The notes under the pieces are model-generated. The model searched no databases and was not told the DNA's origin. It saw only the letters and a program-made list of their open reading frames with translations. Positions 20,590 through 28,790 of a stretch of DNA of 64,000 nucleotides are shown here, piece by piece (the first letter of the stretch is position 1; each line of letters begins with the position of its first letter). The DNA comes from Polynucleobacter sp. MG-Unter2-18 (GTDB taxonomy: Bacteria > Pseudomonadota > Gammaproteobacteria > Burkholderiales > Burkholderiaceae), in NCBI RefSeq assembly GCF_018687675.1, contig NZ_CP061302.1:124001-188000 (forward strand), written 5' to 3'. The translations under genes were made by a program, and so were the position numbers.

Positions 20590-21783
20590 TTATTTTTCCA
20601 AGTAGCGTTGAGCTAGCTTGACCCAATAGCTGACTCCTACTGGGATCAGCGCGTCATTAAAGTCATAAGAAGGATTGTGAAGATGGCATGGGCCCATGCC
20701 ATGACCTACCGAGCGGTGATCGCCATCACCATTGCCTAGAAATACATAACAACCAGGTTTCTCCAGGAGCATGAATGCGAAGTCTTCTGCGCCCATTGTT
20801 GGATCGATAGAGGTATTGACGTTTTGCGCTCCAACCAGTTCACTCATGACCTCGCTTGCAAAACTTACTTCCTTGTCATGATTGATGAGTGGAGGATAGT
20901 TGCGAGCAAAGCTGACTTCAGCTTGACAGTCAAATGCGCTAGATACGTTATGAGAGATTTCTCGTAAGCGTTTTTCAATCAAATCCAAAACTTCTAAGGT
21001 GAATGTGCGAACGGTTCCGCCAATAAAGGCGCTATCTGGAATCACGTTGCTTGTCTCGCCCGCATGAAACTGTGTGACCGATAAGACTGCTGCATCCACA
21101 GGGCGTTTATTACGAGTAATGATGCTTTGCAGGGCTTGGACAACTTGAGCCCCCGCAAGTACAGGGTCAGCACTATTGTGTGGCAAGGCGGCATGTCCAC
21201 CTTTACCTCGAATAGTGATTTCAAAAGTATTGCTTGATGCCATCATTGGGCCAGACGTCACGCCAAAATGCCCTTCGGCAAGTCCTGGCCAGTTGTGCAG
21301 ACCAAAGACAGCATCGCAAGGAAATTGCTTAAAGAGTCCATCGTTAATCATTTCTTGCGCGCCAGCACCACCTTCTTCGGCAGGCTGAAAAATGAAAATT
21401 ACTGAACCGGTAAAGTCTCGATGATTAGATAAGTATTGAGCAGCACCTAGTAGCATGGCAATGTGACCATCATGACCACAGGCATGCATCTTGCCGGGAT
21501 TCTTTGAAGTATGTTCAAAGTTATTGTGTTCTTGTAATGGCAGTGCATCCATGTCGGCACGCAATCCAATCATCTTGCCTGAACCTAAGTCCCCATCCAG
21601 TTTTCCGACAACTCCAGTTTTCCCAAGGCCGCGATAAACCGTGATTCCCCAGCTCGAAAGCGCTTCAGCCACAAGATCGGAAGTACGATTTTCTTCAAAA
21701 CGCAATTCTGGATGCGCATGGATGTTGCGGCGAATCTCTTGAATAGCTGATGCGGAGTCTATGATTTCTGGAAGTAATCGCAT
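20590..21783 (-). CDS. M20 family amidohydrolase/aminoacylase
   Basis: A 397-residue M20D-type dizinc amidohydrolase (hippurate hydrolase/N-acyl-amino acid amidohydrolase group). The metal site CGHDGH is at 102-107, with EEGG near 136 supplying the catalytic glutamate, HN at about 164, and a C-terminal histidine in GPCHLHNP. The dimerisation lid domain carries the GKGGHAALPHNSADP motif. No signal peptide is seen, so it is cytoplasmic. The substrate is uncertain within the family. It precedes bioD on the same strand order (bioD ends upstream, 20 bases away), but a biotin role is not implied. Confidence 0.9.
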   Translation of the reverse strand: MRLLPEIIDSASAIQEIRRNIHAHPELRFEENRTSDLVAEALSSWGITVYRGLGKTGVVGKLDGDLGSGKMIGLRADMDALPLQEHNNFEHTSKNPGKMHACGHDGHIAMLLGAAQYLSNHRDFTGSVIFIFQPAEEGGAGAQEMINDGLFKQFPCDAVFGLHNWPGLAEGHFGVTSGPMMASSNTFEITIRGKGGHAALPHNSADPVLAGAQVVQALQSIITRNKRPVDAAVLSVTQFHAGETSNVIPDSAFIGGTVRTFTLEVLDLIEKRLREISHNVSSAFDCQAEVSFARNYPPLINHDKEVSFASEVMSELVGAQNVNTSIDPTMGAEDFAFMLLEKPGCYVFLGNGDGDHRSVGHGMGPCHLHNPSYDFNDALIPVGVSYWVKLAQRYLEK

Positions 21784-21802
21784 AGCTTTATCTTATCTGA
21801 AT

Positions 21803-22525
21803 TTATTCAGGCAGTTTTATGTGTCCTGCAGCAAATCGTAAGGCCTCAATGGAATAGGGGGCATTCTCTGATTTCTGAAGATGCGGAGGCAGGGTGGGAA
21901 TAATGCCTAAAAATGGCGCAAATATTCGTTCCTCTAAGGTTTGAATATTCTCATCTAAAAGAGGCATTTCCTCTGAAAGTGTATTGGCTACCCAGCCCGC
22001 AATTGTCAACTGGCGCGACACAATTGCTTCGCAAGTGAGTAGGGCATGATTGATGCAACCTAAGCGCATGCCTACTACCAGAATGACTGGTAAATCCATC
22101 GCCTGCGCTACATCCCCCAAATCTTCCTGCTCGTTTAGCGGGACCAAAAACCCGCCTGCGCCTTCAACTACTACCGAATCAAATGCTGAGGCCAATGCAT
22201 TGAATTCATCTAAGATTCGGGTGGCATCTAAATGCACCTTATTTTGCTTGGCAACGAGATGGGGGGCTGCTGCCACATCTAAAACAAATGGACAAAGACT
22301 TTGCTCGTGAGCATTTAATCCTGAAGCAATCCGCAATGTCTCCAAGTCTTCATTGAGTTTTTGGCCGCTAGCATCAACATAAGTCCCTGCAACCACCGGT
22401 TTGAAGCCTATGGTGCGAATACCATCTTCCCTCAATTTCAGAATGAGTGCGCCGCTAACCAAAGTTTTGCCAACTTCAGTATCAGTACCAGTGACAAAAA
22501 AACTGCTAGATGTTCTTGGTGTCAT
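21803..22525 (-). CDS. bioD: ATP-dependent dethiobiotin synthetase
   Basis: A 240-residue P-loop enzyme that forms the ureido ring of dethiobiotin from DAPA, CO2 and ATP. The Walker A GTDTEVGKT is at 13-21, and VVEGAGGFLVPL carries the family signature near 119-130. It is last in bioA-bioF-bioD. The gene overlaps the end of bioF by 4 bases. Confidence 0.95.
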   Translation of the reverse strand: MTPRTSSSFFVTGTDTEVGKTLVSGALILKLREDGIRTIGFKPVVAGTYVDASGQKLNEDLETLRIASGLNAHEQSLCPFVLDVAAAPHLVAKQNKVHLDATRILDEFNALASAFDSVVVEGAGGFLVPLNEQEDLGDVAQAMDLPVILVVGMRLGCINHALLTCEAIVSRQLTIAGWVANTLSEEMPLLDENIQTLEERIFAPFLGIIPTLPPHLQKSENAPYSIEALRFAAGHIKLPE

Positions 22526-23751
22526 AAGTTACTTTTTACTTCTTGCTCAATTACCTGCAATGTCTTGATCAGCTCTCGTAAATCATCAACGCTATGATTT
22601 GCAGAAAAAGTGATACGTAGACGCGAGCTACCGACGGGTACGGTAGGTGGTCGAATTGCTGGAATCCAATAACCTGCCTCATCTAAGAGCTTGGCGGCTG
22701 CCAATGCACTGGCATTGCTTCCTAAGATCACAGGCTGAATTGGGGTTGATGAGGGTGTTTTTTCCCAGCGCTGGAAAGTCATTTCATTGCGCCAAATTTG
22801 AATCAATTGATTTAATTGTTTACGACGTGCAATACCTTCCTTGCCCTCGATGAGTTCCAAGCTAGTAAGTAGGGTGTGTGCAATCGCAGGCGGCGTAGCG
22901 GTACTATAAATATAGGGACGCCCTTTTTGGATCAGCCATTCAATAAAAGGCGCAGCTGCACAAATAAATGCGCCGCTGACACCAGCTGCTTTGCCAAGCG
23001 TGCCAACATAAATAATCCTTTCTGAATGCACGGCCGATTGCTCCAGAATGCCATGGCCCTGTTCGCCAAGCACTCCAAAGCCATGCGCATCATCTACCAT
23101 CAGCAGCGCATCATATTGTTCAGCAATCCGAAGTAGATTTTTTACGGGCGCAATATCCCCATCCATACTGAAGACCCCATCGACCACAATCAATTTAAGT
23201 GGGTGCGCATCTTGCTGTAATACTTCTTCTAGAAAATCGAGATTTTGGTGATCAAACAAAGTCACTTTAGCTTTAGTTTGTGAACTTGCTAGACGTACAC
23301 CATCAATCAAAGAGGCATGATTGAGTTTGGCTGAATAAATACTGACTTCACCTTGATTAGCAAGTTTACTTAGACCGGTAATCGCATTGATGTTGGCAAG
23401 ATAGCCAGTACTAAAAAATAGTGCTCTTGGATTGGGAATATATTTACTCTCACAAGCCGCTAATTTTTTTTCAAGTAGATCATGCGCAATGCTGTGACCA
23501 CTGATTAAGTGTGACGCACCGCTACCAACCCCATATCGTTTTGCACCTTCGGCAAGCGCAGCAACTAATTCAGGATGATTTGCTAGGCCCAAGTAGTCGT
23601 TACTACAAAACGCCTTGAGTTCTCGTTGGTCAACTTGAGCCTTGGTATCACAGGGTGACGCGGTGGTACGCAATTTGCGTCTAAGTAATTGCGCATCTAG
23701 GTCGTCAATCTGGTGCTCTGCCATAGCTCGAGCTTTAAAGTTTGTACTCAT
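22522..23751 (-). CDS. bioF: 8-amino-7-oxononanoate synthase
   Basis: A 409-residue PLP enzyme of the alpha-oxoamine synthase family that condenses pimeloyl-ACP or -CoA with alanine in biotin synthesis. VDDAHGFGVLGE (219-230) provides the PLP-contacting aspartate and histidine, and the Schiff-base lysine is K254 in GTLGKAAG. FCSNDYLGLA near 48-57 is the usual N-terminal signature. The gene overlaps bioA and bioD by 4 bases each, indicating a coupled operon. Confidence 0.97.
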   Translation of the reverse strand: MSTNFKARAMAEHQIDDLDAQLLRRKLRTTASPCDTKAQVDQRELKAFCSNDYLGLANHPELVAALAEGAKRYGVGSGASHLISGHSIAHDLLEKKLAACESKYIPNPRALFFSTGYLANINAITGLSKLANQGEVSIYSAKLNHASLIDGVRLASSQTKAKVTLFDHQNLDFLEEVLQQDAHPLKLIVVDGVFSMDGDIAPVKNLLRIAEQYDALLMVDDAHGFGVLGEQGHGILEQSAVHSERIIYVGTLGKAAGVSGAFICAAAPFIEWLIQKGRPYIYSTATPPAIAHTLLTSLELIEGKEGIARRKQLNQLIQIWRNEMTFQRWEKTPSSTPIQPVILGSNASALAAAKLLDEAGYWIPAIRPPTVPVGSSRLRITFSANHSVDDLRELIKTLQVIEQEVKSNL

Positions 23752-25094
23752 ACCAGCACCTGATTGAGCGCGCGCTGTACAGAGATACCCATTCGCATCA
23801 TTTCTTCTGAAGAGAGAATATACGGCGGCATGACGTAAATCGTATTACCAATGGGTCTGATGAGAATACCTTCTGCCATTCCTGCAGAAAAGATCTCTCG
23901 TGTAAAAGTAGTTTTACGCTGGAGTGATTCAGGTTTGACATCAAATGCCAGGATCATGCCTTGCTGACGCCAATGTTCAATGCGAGGATCTACTTTTGCC
24001 CAAGCAAATGCACTAGCGAGATCTTTGTTGCGTTCAATGTTTTTTTCAAGAACAGATTCAGTTTCGAAAATGTCTAAGCAGGCGAGTGCAGCAGCGCATG
24101 CTAATGGGTTACCTGTATAGGAATGCGAGTGCAAGAAACCTTGTTGCAGTTGATCGCCATAGAAGGCCTGATAAATTTTGTCAGTTGTCATAGAGAGTGA
24201 CAACGGCAGATATCCACCGCTGATGCCCTTAGAGAGCGTCAAGAAGTCCGGCCAAATTCCCGCATGTTCACAAGCAAAGAACTTTCCTGATCGACCACAG
24301 CCTACTGCGATCTCATCGGCGATGAGATGAATGTTGTAACGGTCACAGAGTGATCTTACAAGGCGTAAATATCCAGGAGAGTACATTGCCATTTGTCCGG
24401 CGCATTGAACAAGCGGCTCAACAATGATTGCGGCGATATGATGATGCTCTGCCTTTAGTAACTCTTCTAATTTTTCTGCTGCTCGCATGGCGACATCGTC
24501 AGCACTTTCACCAAGCTGCGCTTTTCGTGAATCAGGTGAAGGTACGGTAAAGACATCTTGCAATAGCGATCCATACGCTTCTCGAAATATCGCAACATCA
24601 GTGACTGCTAATGCACCTAAAGTTTCACCGTGATAACCATTTTCTAGGCAGACAAATTTTTTCTTTTGGGGATGATTACTCAGTCGCCAGAAGTGGTGGC
24701 TCATCTTTAAAGCAATCTCTACTGCAGACGCACCATCGGATGCAAAAAATACGTGACCTAAGTGGCCTTGAGTTAAAGCAGATAGTTTTTCGGATAGCTC
24801 CACTACAGGGGGATGGGTAAAGCCAGCGAGCATGACATGCTCAATTTTTTCAAGTTGACTTGTAATGGCCTGATTGATGCGCGGATTGGAGTGGCCAAAT
24901 AGATTGGTCCACCAGGAGCTAATGCAATCGAGGAGGGCATTGCCCTGGTCATCAAAGAGCCAAGCACCCCTACCTTTAGTAATGGCAATTAATGGTAATG
25001 ACTCGTGATGCTTCATCTGAGTGCAGGGATGCCAAACAGCATCTAGGCTGCGATCAACCAGAGAGGTTTGATTTGGATCAGAAATAAGCTTCAT
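23748..25094 (-). CDS. bioA: Adenosylmethionine-8-amino-7-oxononanoate aminotransferase
   Basis: A 448-residue class III aminotransferase that uses SAM as amino donor to convert KAPA to DAPA. WHPCTQMK at 21-28 and SSWWTNLFGH at 59-68 are characteristic of BioA among class III enzymes. The PLP lysine is K289 in TLSKGISGGYLPLS, preceded by LIADEIAVGCGRSG. It is the first gene of bioA-bioF-bioD and is divergent from bioB across an 89-base promoter region. Confidence 0.97.
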   Translation of the reverse strand: MKLISDPNQTSLVDRSLDAVWHPCTQMKHHESLPLIAITKGRGAWLFDDQGNALLDCISSWWTNLFGHSNPRINQAITSQLEKIEHVMLAGFTHPPVVELSEKLSALTQGHLGHVFFASDGASAVEIALKMSHHFWRLSNHPQKKKFVCLENGYHGETLGALAVTDVAIFREAYGSLLQDVFTVPSPDSRKAQLGESADDVAMRAAEKLEELLKAEHHHIAAIIVEPLVQCAGQMAMYSPGYLRLVRSLCDRYNIHLIADEIAVGCGRSGKFFACEHAGIWPDFLTLSKGISGGYLPLSLSMTTDKIYQAFYGDQLQQGFLHSHSYTGNPLACAAALACLDIFETESVLEKNIERNKDLASAFAWAKVDPRIEHWRQQGMILAFDVKPESLQRKTTFTREIFSAGMAEGILIRPIGNTIYVMPPYILSSEEMMRMGISVQRALNQVLV

Positions 25095-25103
25095 GTTTGG
25101 TAT

Positions 25104-25132
25104 TTGACCACTAGTTTTTCCTAATTTAGGCT
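25104..25132 (+). promoter_or_regulatory. Candidate bioB promoter and small dyad in the bio divergon
   Basis: A TTGACC hexamer (25104-25109) is 17 bases before a weak TAGGCT hexamer (25127-25132). The perfect 11-base dyad CCTAATTTAGG (25120-25130) overlaps the proposed -10 and sits near the middle of the bioA/bioB gap. It does not resemble the E. coli BirA operator. Function is inferred only from position. Confidence 0.3.
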
Positions 25133-25183
25133 TCTATCTGTTATGTTTATGCCTTGAATTGATCTATTTTCTGGAATTCGACC

Positions 25184-26221
25184 ATGCAGGCCACGCAAAC
25201 TATTGAAAAACCCCTCACCCAAGTCAAATCTCAAAAGGATTTACATAAAGAGGTTGACGCTTTGGGTGCTTGGTCGGTAGCCCAGGTTGAGGCTCTATTT
25301 GCTCTGCCATTTAGTGACTTGATGTTCAAGGCACAAGAGACCCATCGTGCCAACTTCCCTGATGGTGATGTGGAATTGGCTACGCTTTTGTCAATCAAGA
25401 CCGGCGGTTGCCCAGAGGATTGTGGATATTGTCCTCAGGCGGCTCGTTATGACACTGATGTCAAGGCGAACAAGTTGATGGATTTAGATGAGGTGCTTGA
25501 GGCTGCCAAAGCTGCCAAAGCTGCCGGATCAAACCGTTTTTGCATGGGTGCTGCTTGGCGGGAGCCCAAAGATCGTGATATTGAAAAAGTCACGGCCATG
25601 ATCAAGGGCGTGAAGGCTTTGGGCCTTGAAACCTGCGCGACTCTGGGGATGCTGGAGCCCAATCAGGCTCAAGCCCTCCAAGAGGCAGGCTTAGACTTCT
25701 ACAACCACAACCTGGATACCAGCGAGGACTTCTATCGCTCAGTTATCTCTACTCGGGGCTATCAAGACCGTTTGGACACGATCTCTAATGTGCGTGCCGT
25801 AGGCATGTCAGTGTGTTGTGGCGGTATTGTGGGCATGGGTGAGTCTCGTGAACAACGTGCAGCCTTCTTGGCGCGTTTGGCTAATTTAAGTCCGTATCCA
25901 GAGTCAGTACCAATTAACCATTTGGTTCCTGTGGCTGGAACCCCTTTGGCAGATCAGAAACCCTTGGATCCGCTCGAATTTGTGAGAACCATTGCTGTAG
26001 CTCGTATCACTATGCCGCGTGCGCGTGTGCGCCTCTCGGCTGGACGTCAGGAGTTGGGTAGGGCAGTTCAGGCTATGTGCTTTCAGGCTGGGGCCAATTC
26101 GATTTTTTATGGTGAGCAACTACTCACTACCGGTAATCCTGAGGCAGAACAAGACCGCGAGCTATTGGCTGAACTAGGTTTGAAGACTAAGCAAAGTAGC
26201 AAAACAGAGGTTTTAGTTTAG
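25184..26221 (+). CDS. bioB: Biotin synthase
   Basis: A 345-residue radical SAM enzyme that inserts sulfur into dethiobiotin, the final step of biotin synthesis. The radical SAM cysteines are C76, C80 and C83 ([12 protein letters not shown]), and the conserved C-terminal arginine/serine region [12 protein letters not shown] marks the auxiliary cluster site. The N-terminal tail of about 45 residues is slightly longer than in E. coli. bioC and bioH, needed for pimeloyl synthesis, are not in this window. coq7 follows 12 bases downstream and may be co-transcribed. Confidence 0.98.
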   Translation: MQATQTIEKPLTQVKSQKDLHKEVDALGAWSVAQVEALFALPFSDLMFKAQETHRANFPDGDVELATLLSIKTGGCPEDCGYCPQAARYDTDVKANKLMDLDEVLEAAKAAKAAGSNRFCMGAAWREPKDRDIEKVTAMIKGVKALGLETCATLGMLEPNQAQALQEAGLDFYNHNLDTSEDFYRSVISTRGYQDRLDTISNVRAVGMSVCCGGIVGMGESREQRAAFLARLANLSPYPESVPINHLVPVAGTPLADQKPLDPLEFVRTIAVARITMPRARVRLSAGRQELGRAVQAMCFQAGANSIFYGEQLLTTGNPEAEQDRELLAELGLKTKQSSKTEVLV

Positions 26222-26233
26222 TTTCTCAGGCTT

Positions 26234-26863
26234 ATGGCGCTAATTGATCGCTTCATTACTGAGTTTGATACAGCCCTACGTTCGGTAGTCGGGGGCGCTC
26301 ATGCTCATCGCCCAATGCCGGGTTCAAATACTCCATCTAGTGGATTATTGGATGCCAAAGAGAGAGAACATGCAGCTGGGTTAATGCGCGTGAATCATGT
26401 GGGCGAGGTCTGCGCTCAAGCTCTTTATCAGGCTCAAAAATTAGTAGCTCGCAACCCTGAAATTCGGCAGATGTTAGATGACTCTGGCCAAGAAGAGATG
26501 GATCATTTAGCTTGGTGTGAAACACGCCTCCAAGAGTTGGGCTCACACACTAGTTATCTCAACCCAATTTGGTATGCAGGATCCTTTGCAATCGGCTTGG
26601 TTGCTGGCTTAGCGGGCGATAAGTGGAGTCTTGGATTTGTTGCTGAAACAGAAAAACAGGTAGAGAATCACCTCGAGAGTCATCTCGAAACATTGCCATT
26701 AGAAGATGAACGTTCTCGTGCAATTGTTGACCAAATGCGCATCGATGAAATTGAGCATGGACAGGCCGCCATTTTGGCTGGTGGAGCGGTCTTGCCGAAG
26801 CCCATTCAGAGTCTGATGCAGGTCATGTCTAAAGTGATGACAAGCACCGCTTATAAAATTTAG
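26234..26863 (+). CDS. coq7: Demethoxyubiquinone hydroxylase Coq7
   Basis: A 209-residue di-iron ferritin-like hydroxylase of ubiquinone synthesis that adds the C6 hydroxyl to demethoxyubiquinone. The iron ligands appear in E-x(6)-Y / ExxH pairs: [30 protein letters not shown] and DEIEHGQAA. Betaproteobacteria often use Coq7 in place of the flavoprotein UbiF. The N-terminal ~45 residues are a polar extension typical of Burkholderiales members. It is the last gene before the control region of the division cluster. Confidence 0.95.
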   Translation: MALIDRFITEFDTALRSVVGGAHAHRPMPGSNTPSSGLLDAKEREHAAGLMRVNHVGEVCAQALYQAQKLVARNPEIRQMLDDSGQEEMDHLAWCETRLQELGSHTSYLNPIWYAGSFAIGLVAGLAGDKWSLGFVAETEKQVENHLESHLETLPLEDERSRAIVDQMRIDEIEHGQAAILAGGAVLPKPIQSLMQVMSKVMTSTAYKI

Positions 26864-26893
26864 CCGTTACTAATTTTTCGAATATTTTTATTT

Positions 26894-26921
26894 AATATAC
26901 TGTGTATTAATACAGTATATT
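26894..26921. promoter_or_regulatory. LexA/SOS-box-like dyad upstream of the dcw cluster
   Basis: A perfect 10-base inverted repeat (AATATACTGT at 26894-26903, ACAGTATATT at 26912-26921) separated by 8 bases contains TACTGT-N8-ACAGTA at 26898-26917. This matches the known gamma/betaproteobacterial LexA operator layout CTGT-N8-ACAG with extra flanking agreement and an AT-rich centre. A TATACT hexamer (26896-26901) overlaps it and could be a -10 element. It lies 35 bases after the coq7 stop and 215 bases before the mraZ start. There is no T-run, so a terminator is less likely. LexA binding is inferred, not shown. Confidence 0.6.
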
Positions 26922-27043
26922 TACCTATTATTAGGCTAAATAGCTAAGACCTATTCTTAAGTATATTTTCCAAGCCATTGTTTCAAGTAGCATTTTTATA
27001 AGCACCATTTTATTAACATATGACGCTAAGTGTTTGTAATCAC

Positions 27044-27057
27044 TAGGAAATTTCCTA
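27044..27057. promoter_or_regulatory. 14-base perfect palindrome upstream of the mraZ promoter
   Basis: TAGGAAATTTCCTA is a perfect palindrome centred between 27050 and 27051, about 20 bases upstream of the proposed -35 box of mraZ. Position and symmetry suggest a binding site for a dimeric regulator, but I recognise no matching factor. Confidence 0.4.
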
Positions 27058-27076
27058 AAAAATAAGCCAAAAAGAC

Positions 27077-27105
27077 TTGACCCTCTTATTACGATCCTCT
27101 AAAGT
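27077..27105 (+). promoter_or_regulatory. Putative sigma70 promoter of mraZ and the dcw cluster
   Basis: TTGACC (27077-27082) and TAAAGT (27100-27105) are separated by 17 bases, placing the transcription start near 27112. This is upstream of the mraZ ATG and inside the MraZ repeat array, the same relative arrangement known for the MraZ-repressed promoter in E. coli. Confidence 0.6.
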
Positions 27106-27129
27106 GGGAGGAAGTGTGAAAAAGTGGGG
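27105..27129 (+). promoter_or_regulatory. MraZ box (three 10-base-spaced repeats)
   Basis: TGGGA (27105-27109), TGTGA (27115-27119) and TGGGG (27125-27129) recur at exact 10-base intervals just before the mraZ start codon. MraZ is known to bind direct TGGGN repeats spaced by 5 bases upstream of its own gene. The middle copy has one deviation. The last copy also overlaps the ribosome-binding region, so bound MraZ would cover both the start site of transcription and the leader. Confidence 0.75.
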
Positions 27130-27132
27130 TAA

Positions 27133-27564
27133 ATGGTGTTTCAAGGTGCGTCAGCTCTCAATTTAGATGCAAAAGGCCGCATGTCTGTGCCGGCAAAGCA
27201 TCGTGACGCCTTGTTAGTTCAAGGTGAGGGCCGAATTACGCTCACAAAACACCCCGACGGATGCCTGCTGCTATTCCCTCGACCTGAGTGGGAAACCTTC
27301 CGCTCACGTGTTGCGCAATTGCCAATGGATGCCCATTGGTGGCGCCGCATCTTTCTTGGCAACGCTGCAGAAGTCGATTTGGACGGCGCCGGAAGAATTT
27401 TGGTGAGCCCAGAGTTGCGATCAGCCGCTGGCATTGAAAAAGAAGTGATGCTGCTCGGCATGGGTAGTCATCTAGAGTTGTGGGACGCCGCTACTTACGC
27501 TGCAAAAGAACAGGCTGCCATCGCACAAGGTATGCCTGAAGCCCTGAAGCAATTTAATTTTTGA
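27133..27564 (+). CDS. mraZ: Transcriptional regulator MraZ
   Basis: A 143-residue DNA-binding protein with two SpoVT/AbrB-like swapped-hairpin domains, each with its D-x3-R core: [10 protein letters not shown] near 11-20 and [14 protein letters not shown] near 79-92. MraZ forms a ring-shaped oligomer and represses the division and cell wall operon that it heads. Three 10-base-spaced repeats of its binding motif lie immediately upstream (27105-27129). rsmH begins 12 bases after its stop, as in most bacteria. Confidence 0.97.
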   Translation: MVFQGASALNLDAKGRMSVPAKHRDALLVQGEGRITLTKHPDGCLLLFPRPEWETFRSRVAQLPMDAHWWRRIFLGNAAEVDLDGAGRILVSPELRSAAGIEKEVMLLGMGSHLELWDAATYAAKEQAAIAQGMPEALKQFNF

Positions 27565-27576
27565 TGACAGGGCGCC

Positions 27577-28527
27577 ATGAACATAACTCATCGCCCAGTA
27601 TTACTGGCCGAGGCGGTGACAGCGCTGGTCAGTGGACCGCTGATCACTTCCCCCGCAGCTTCAAAAAATCTACTTTTGATCGATGGAACCTTTGGGCGCG
27701 GTGGTCATACTCAAGCATTGCTAGCGCAACTACCTGCGAATGCGCGAATGATTTCTTTCGACAAGGATTTGGATGCGATCGCAGTAGCAGAAAAAATCAA
27801 CGACTCCCGTTTACGCATCGTTCACGACAGTTTTGCGCAGATGGATCAGTACGCAGATCCAGAATCCGTCGATGGAATTCTGTTAGATCTCGGTATCAGC
27901 TCTCCACAAGTGGACGAAGCACATCGTGGGTTCTCTTTTCGCAAGGATGGTCCGCTCGATATGCGCATGAACACAGACCAAGGCCTAACAGCAGCGGAGT
28001 GGTTGGAGCAAGCATCACAAGAGGACATCACTTACGTGATTAAGACTTACGGTGAGGAACGTTTTGCATTTCAGATTGCTAAAGCCATTGTGGCAAAGCG
28101 AGAAGAAGGCTTATCTCCAAAAACAACCTTGCAATTAGCAGGCCTGGTAGCCGGCGTGGTTCGTACAAGAGAAGTTGGTCAAGATCCTGCGACTCGTACT
28201 TTCCAAGCACTCCGTATTTTTATTAATCGTGAGTTAGAAGATTTAGAGCTCGGATTAAAAGCAGCGCTCAATTTATTAAAGCCAGGTGCACGCTTAGCAG
28301 TGATTAGCTTTCACTCTCTCGAAGATCGGATTGTGAAACAGTTTTTGCAGTCGCATGCCAAAGTTGAAGTACCACGTGGACTACCTGTCCGCGATAGAGA
28401 TTTACCTCAAAGTGCTTTAGAAATTATTGGGCGCGTCAAGCCAAGTGATGAAGAGGTTCGAGAAAATCCCCGTGCTCGTTCCGCCATCATGCGTGTTGCT
28501 GAAAAACGTACAGGGGTATTAGCTTGA
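27577..28527 (+). CDS. rsmH: 16S rRNA (cytosine1402-N4)-methyltransferase
   Basis: A 316-residue SAM-dependent methyltransferase (formerly MraW) that modifies C1402 in the ribosomal P site. The SAM-binding [14 protein letters not shown] is near 31-44, with [14 protein letters not shown] and [16 protein letters not shown] following. The C-terminal [15 protein letters not shown] and [10 protein letters not shown] blocks are standard. The stop overlaps the ftsL start by 4 bases. A 160-codon frame overlapping the 5' half in another phase is a shadow. Confidence 0.98.
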   Translation: MNITHRPVLLAEAVTALVSGPLITSPAASKNLLLIDGTFGRGGHTQALLAQLPANARMISFDKDLDAIAVAEKINDSRLRIVHDSFAQMDQYADPESVDGILLDLGISSPQVDEAHRGFSFRKDGPLDMRMNTDQGLTAAEWLEQASQEDITYVIKTYGEERFAFQIAKAIVAKREEGLSPKTTLQLAGLVAGVVRTREVGQDPATRTFQALRIFINRELEDLELGLKAALNLLKPGARLAVISFHSLEDRIVKQFLQSHAKVEVPRGLPVRDRDLPQSALEIIGRVKPSDEEVRENPRARSAIMRVAEKRTGVLA

Positions 28528-28790
28528 ATCGCGCTACGCTCACCTTATTGGTATTGCTATTAGTTTGTGCACTATCTTTGGTAGCAGCTCAACAGCGAGC
28601 ACGTAAATTATTTATTTCCTTAGATCGCGCACAAATCGAGGAGCGCAAACTCAATCAAGACTGGCTACGCTTGGAGTATGAGCAGCGCAATCTATCAAAG
28701 TCTGCAAGAATTCGCGATGTTGCTCGCAATCAGTTGCACATGGCTCCCATATCTCCAGAGCGTACTTTGTACTTAAAGGAGGCTAGATGA
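28524..28790 (+). CDS. ftsL: Cell division protein FtsL
   Basis: An 88-residue bitopic division protein. One membrane helix ([19 protein letters not shown], about 4-22) is followed by a periplasmic coiled coil with heptad hydrophobics (about 28-65). FtsL forms a complex with FtsB and FtsQ and activates FtsWI septal synthesis. Sequence conservation is weak, so the assignment rests on size, topology and its invariant place between rsmH and ftsI, with 4-base overlaps on both sides. Confidence 0.92.
   Translation: MNRATLTLLVLLLVCALSLVAAQQRARKLFISLDRAQIEERKLNQDWLRLEYEQRNLSKSARIRDVARNQLHMAPISPERTLYLKEAR

Noticed and set aside
26894..26921. The dyad after coq7 as a simple terminator
   Set aside because: No T-run follows on either strand and the stem is AT-rich; the match to the CTGT-N8-ACAG operator layout is the better explanation.
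27561..28043. 160-codon plus-strand frame overlapping mraZ end and rsmH
   Set aside because: It is in another phase of rsmH, rich in Arg/Ser/Trp with no domain, and rsmH has unmistakable conserved motifs in its own frame.
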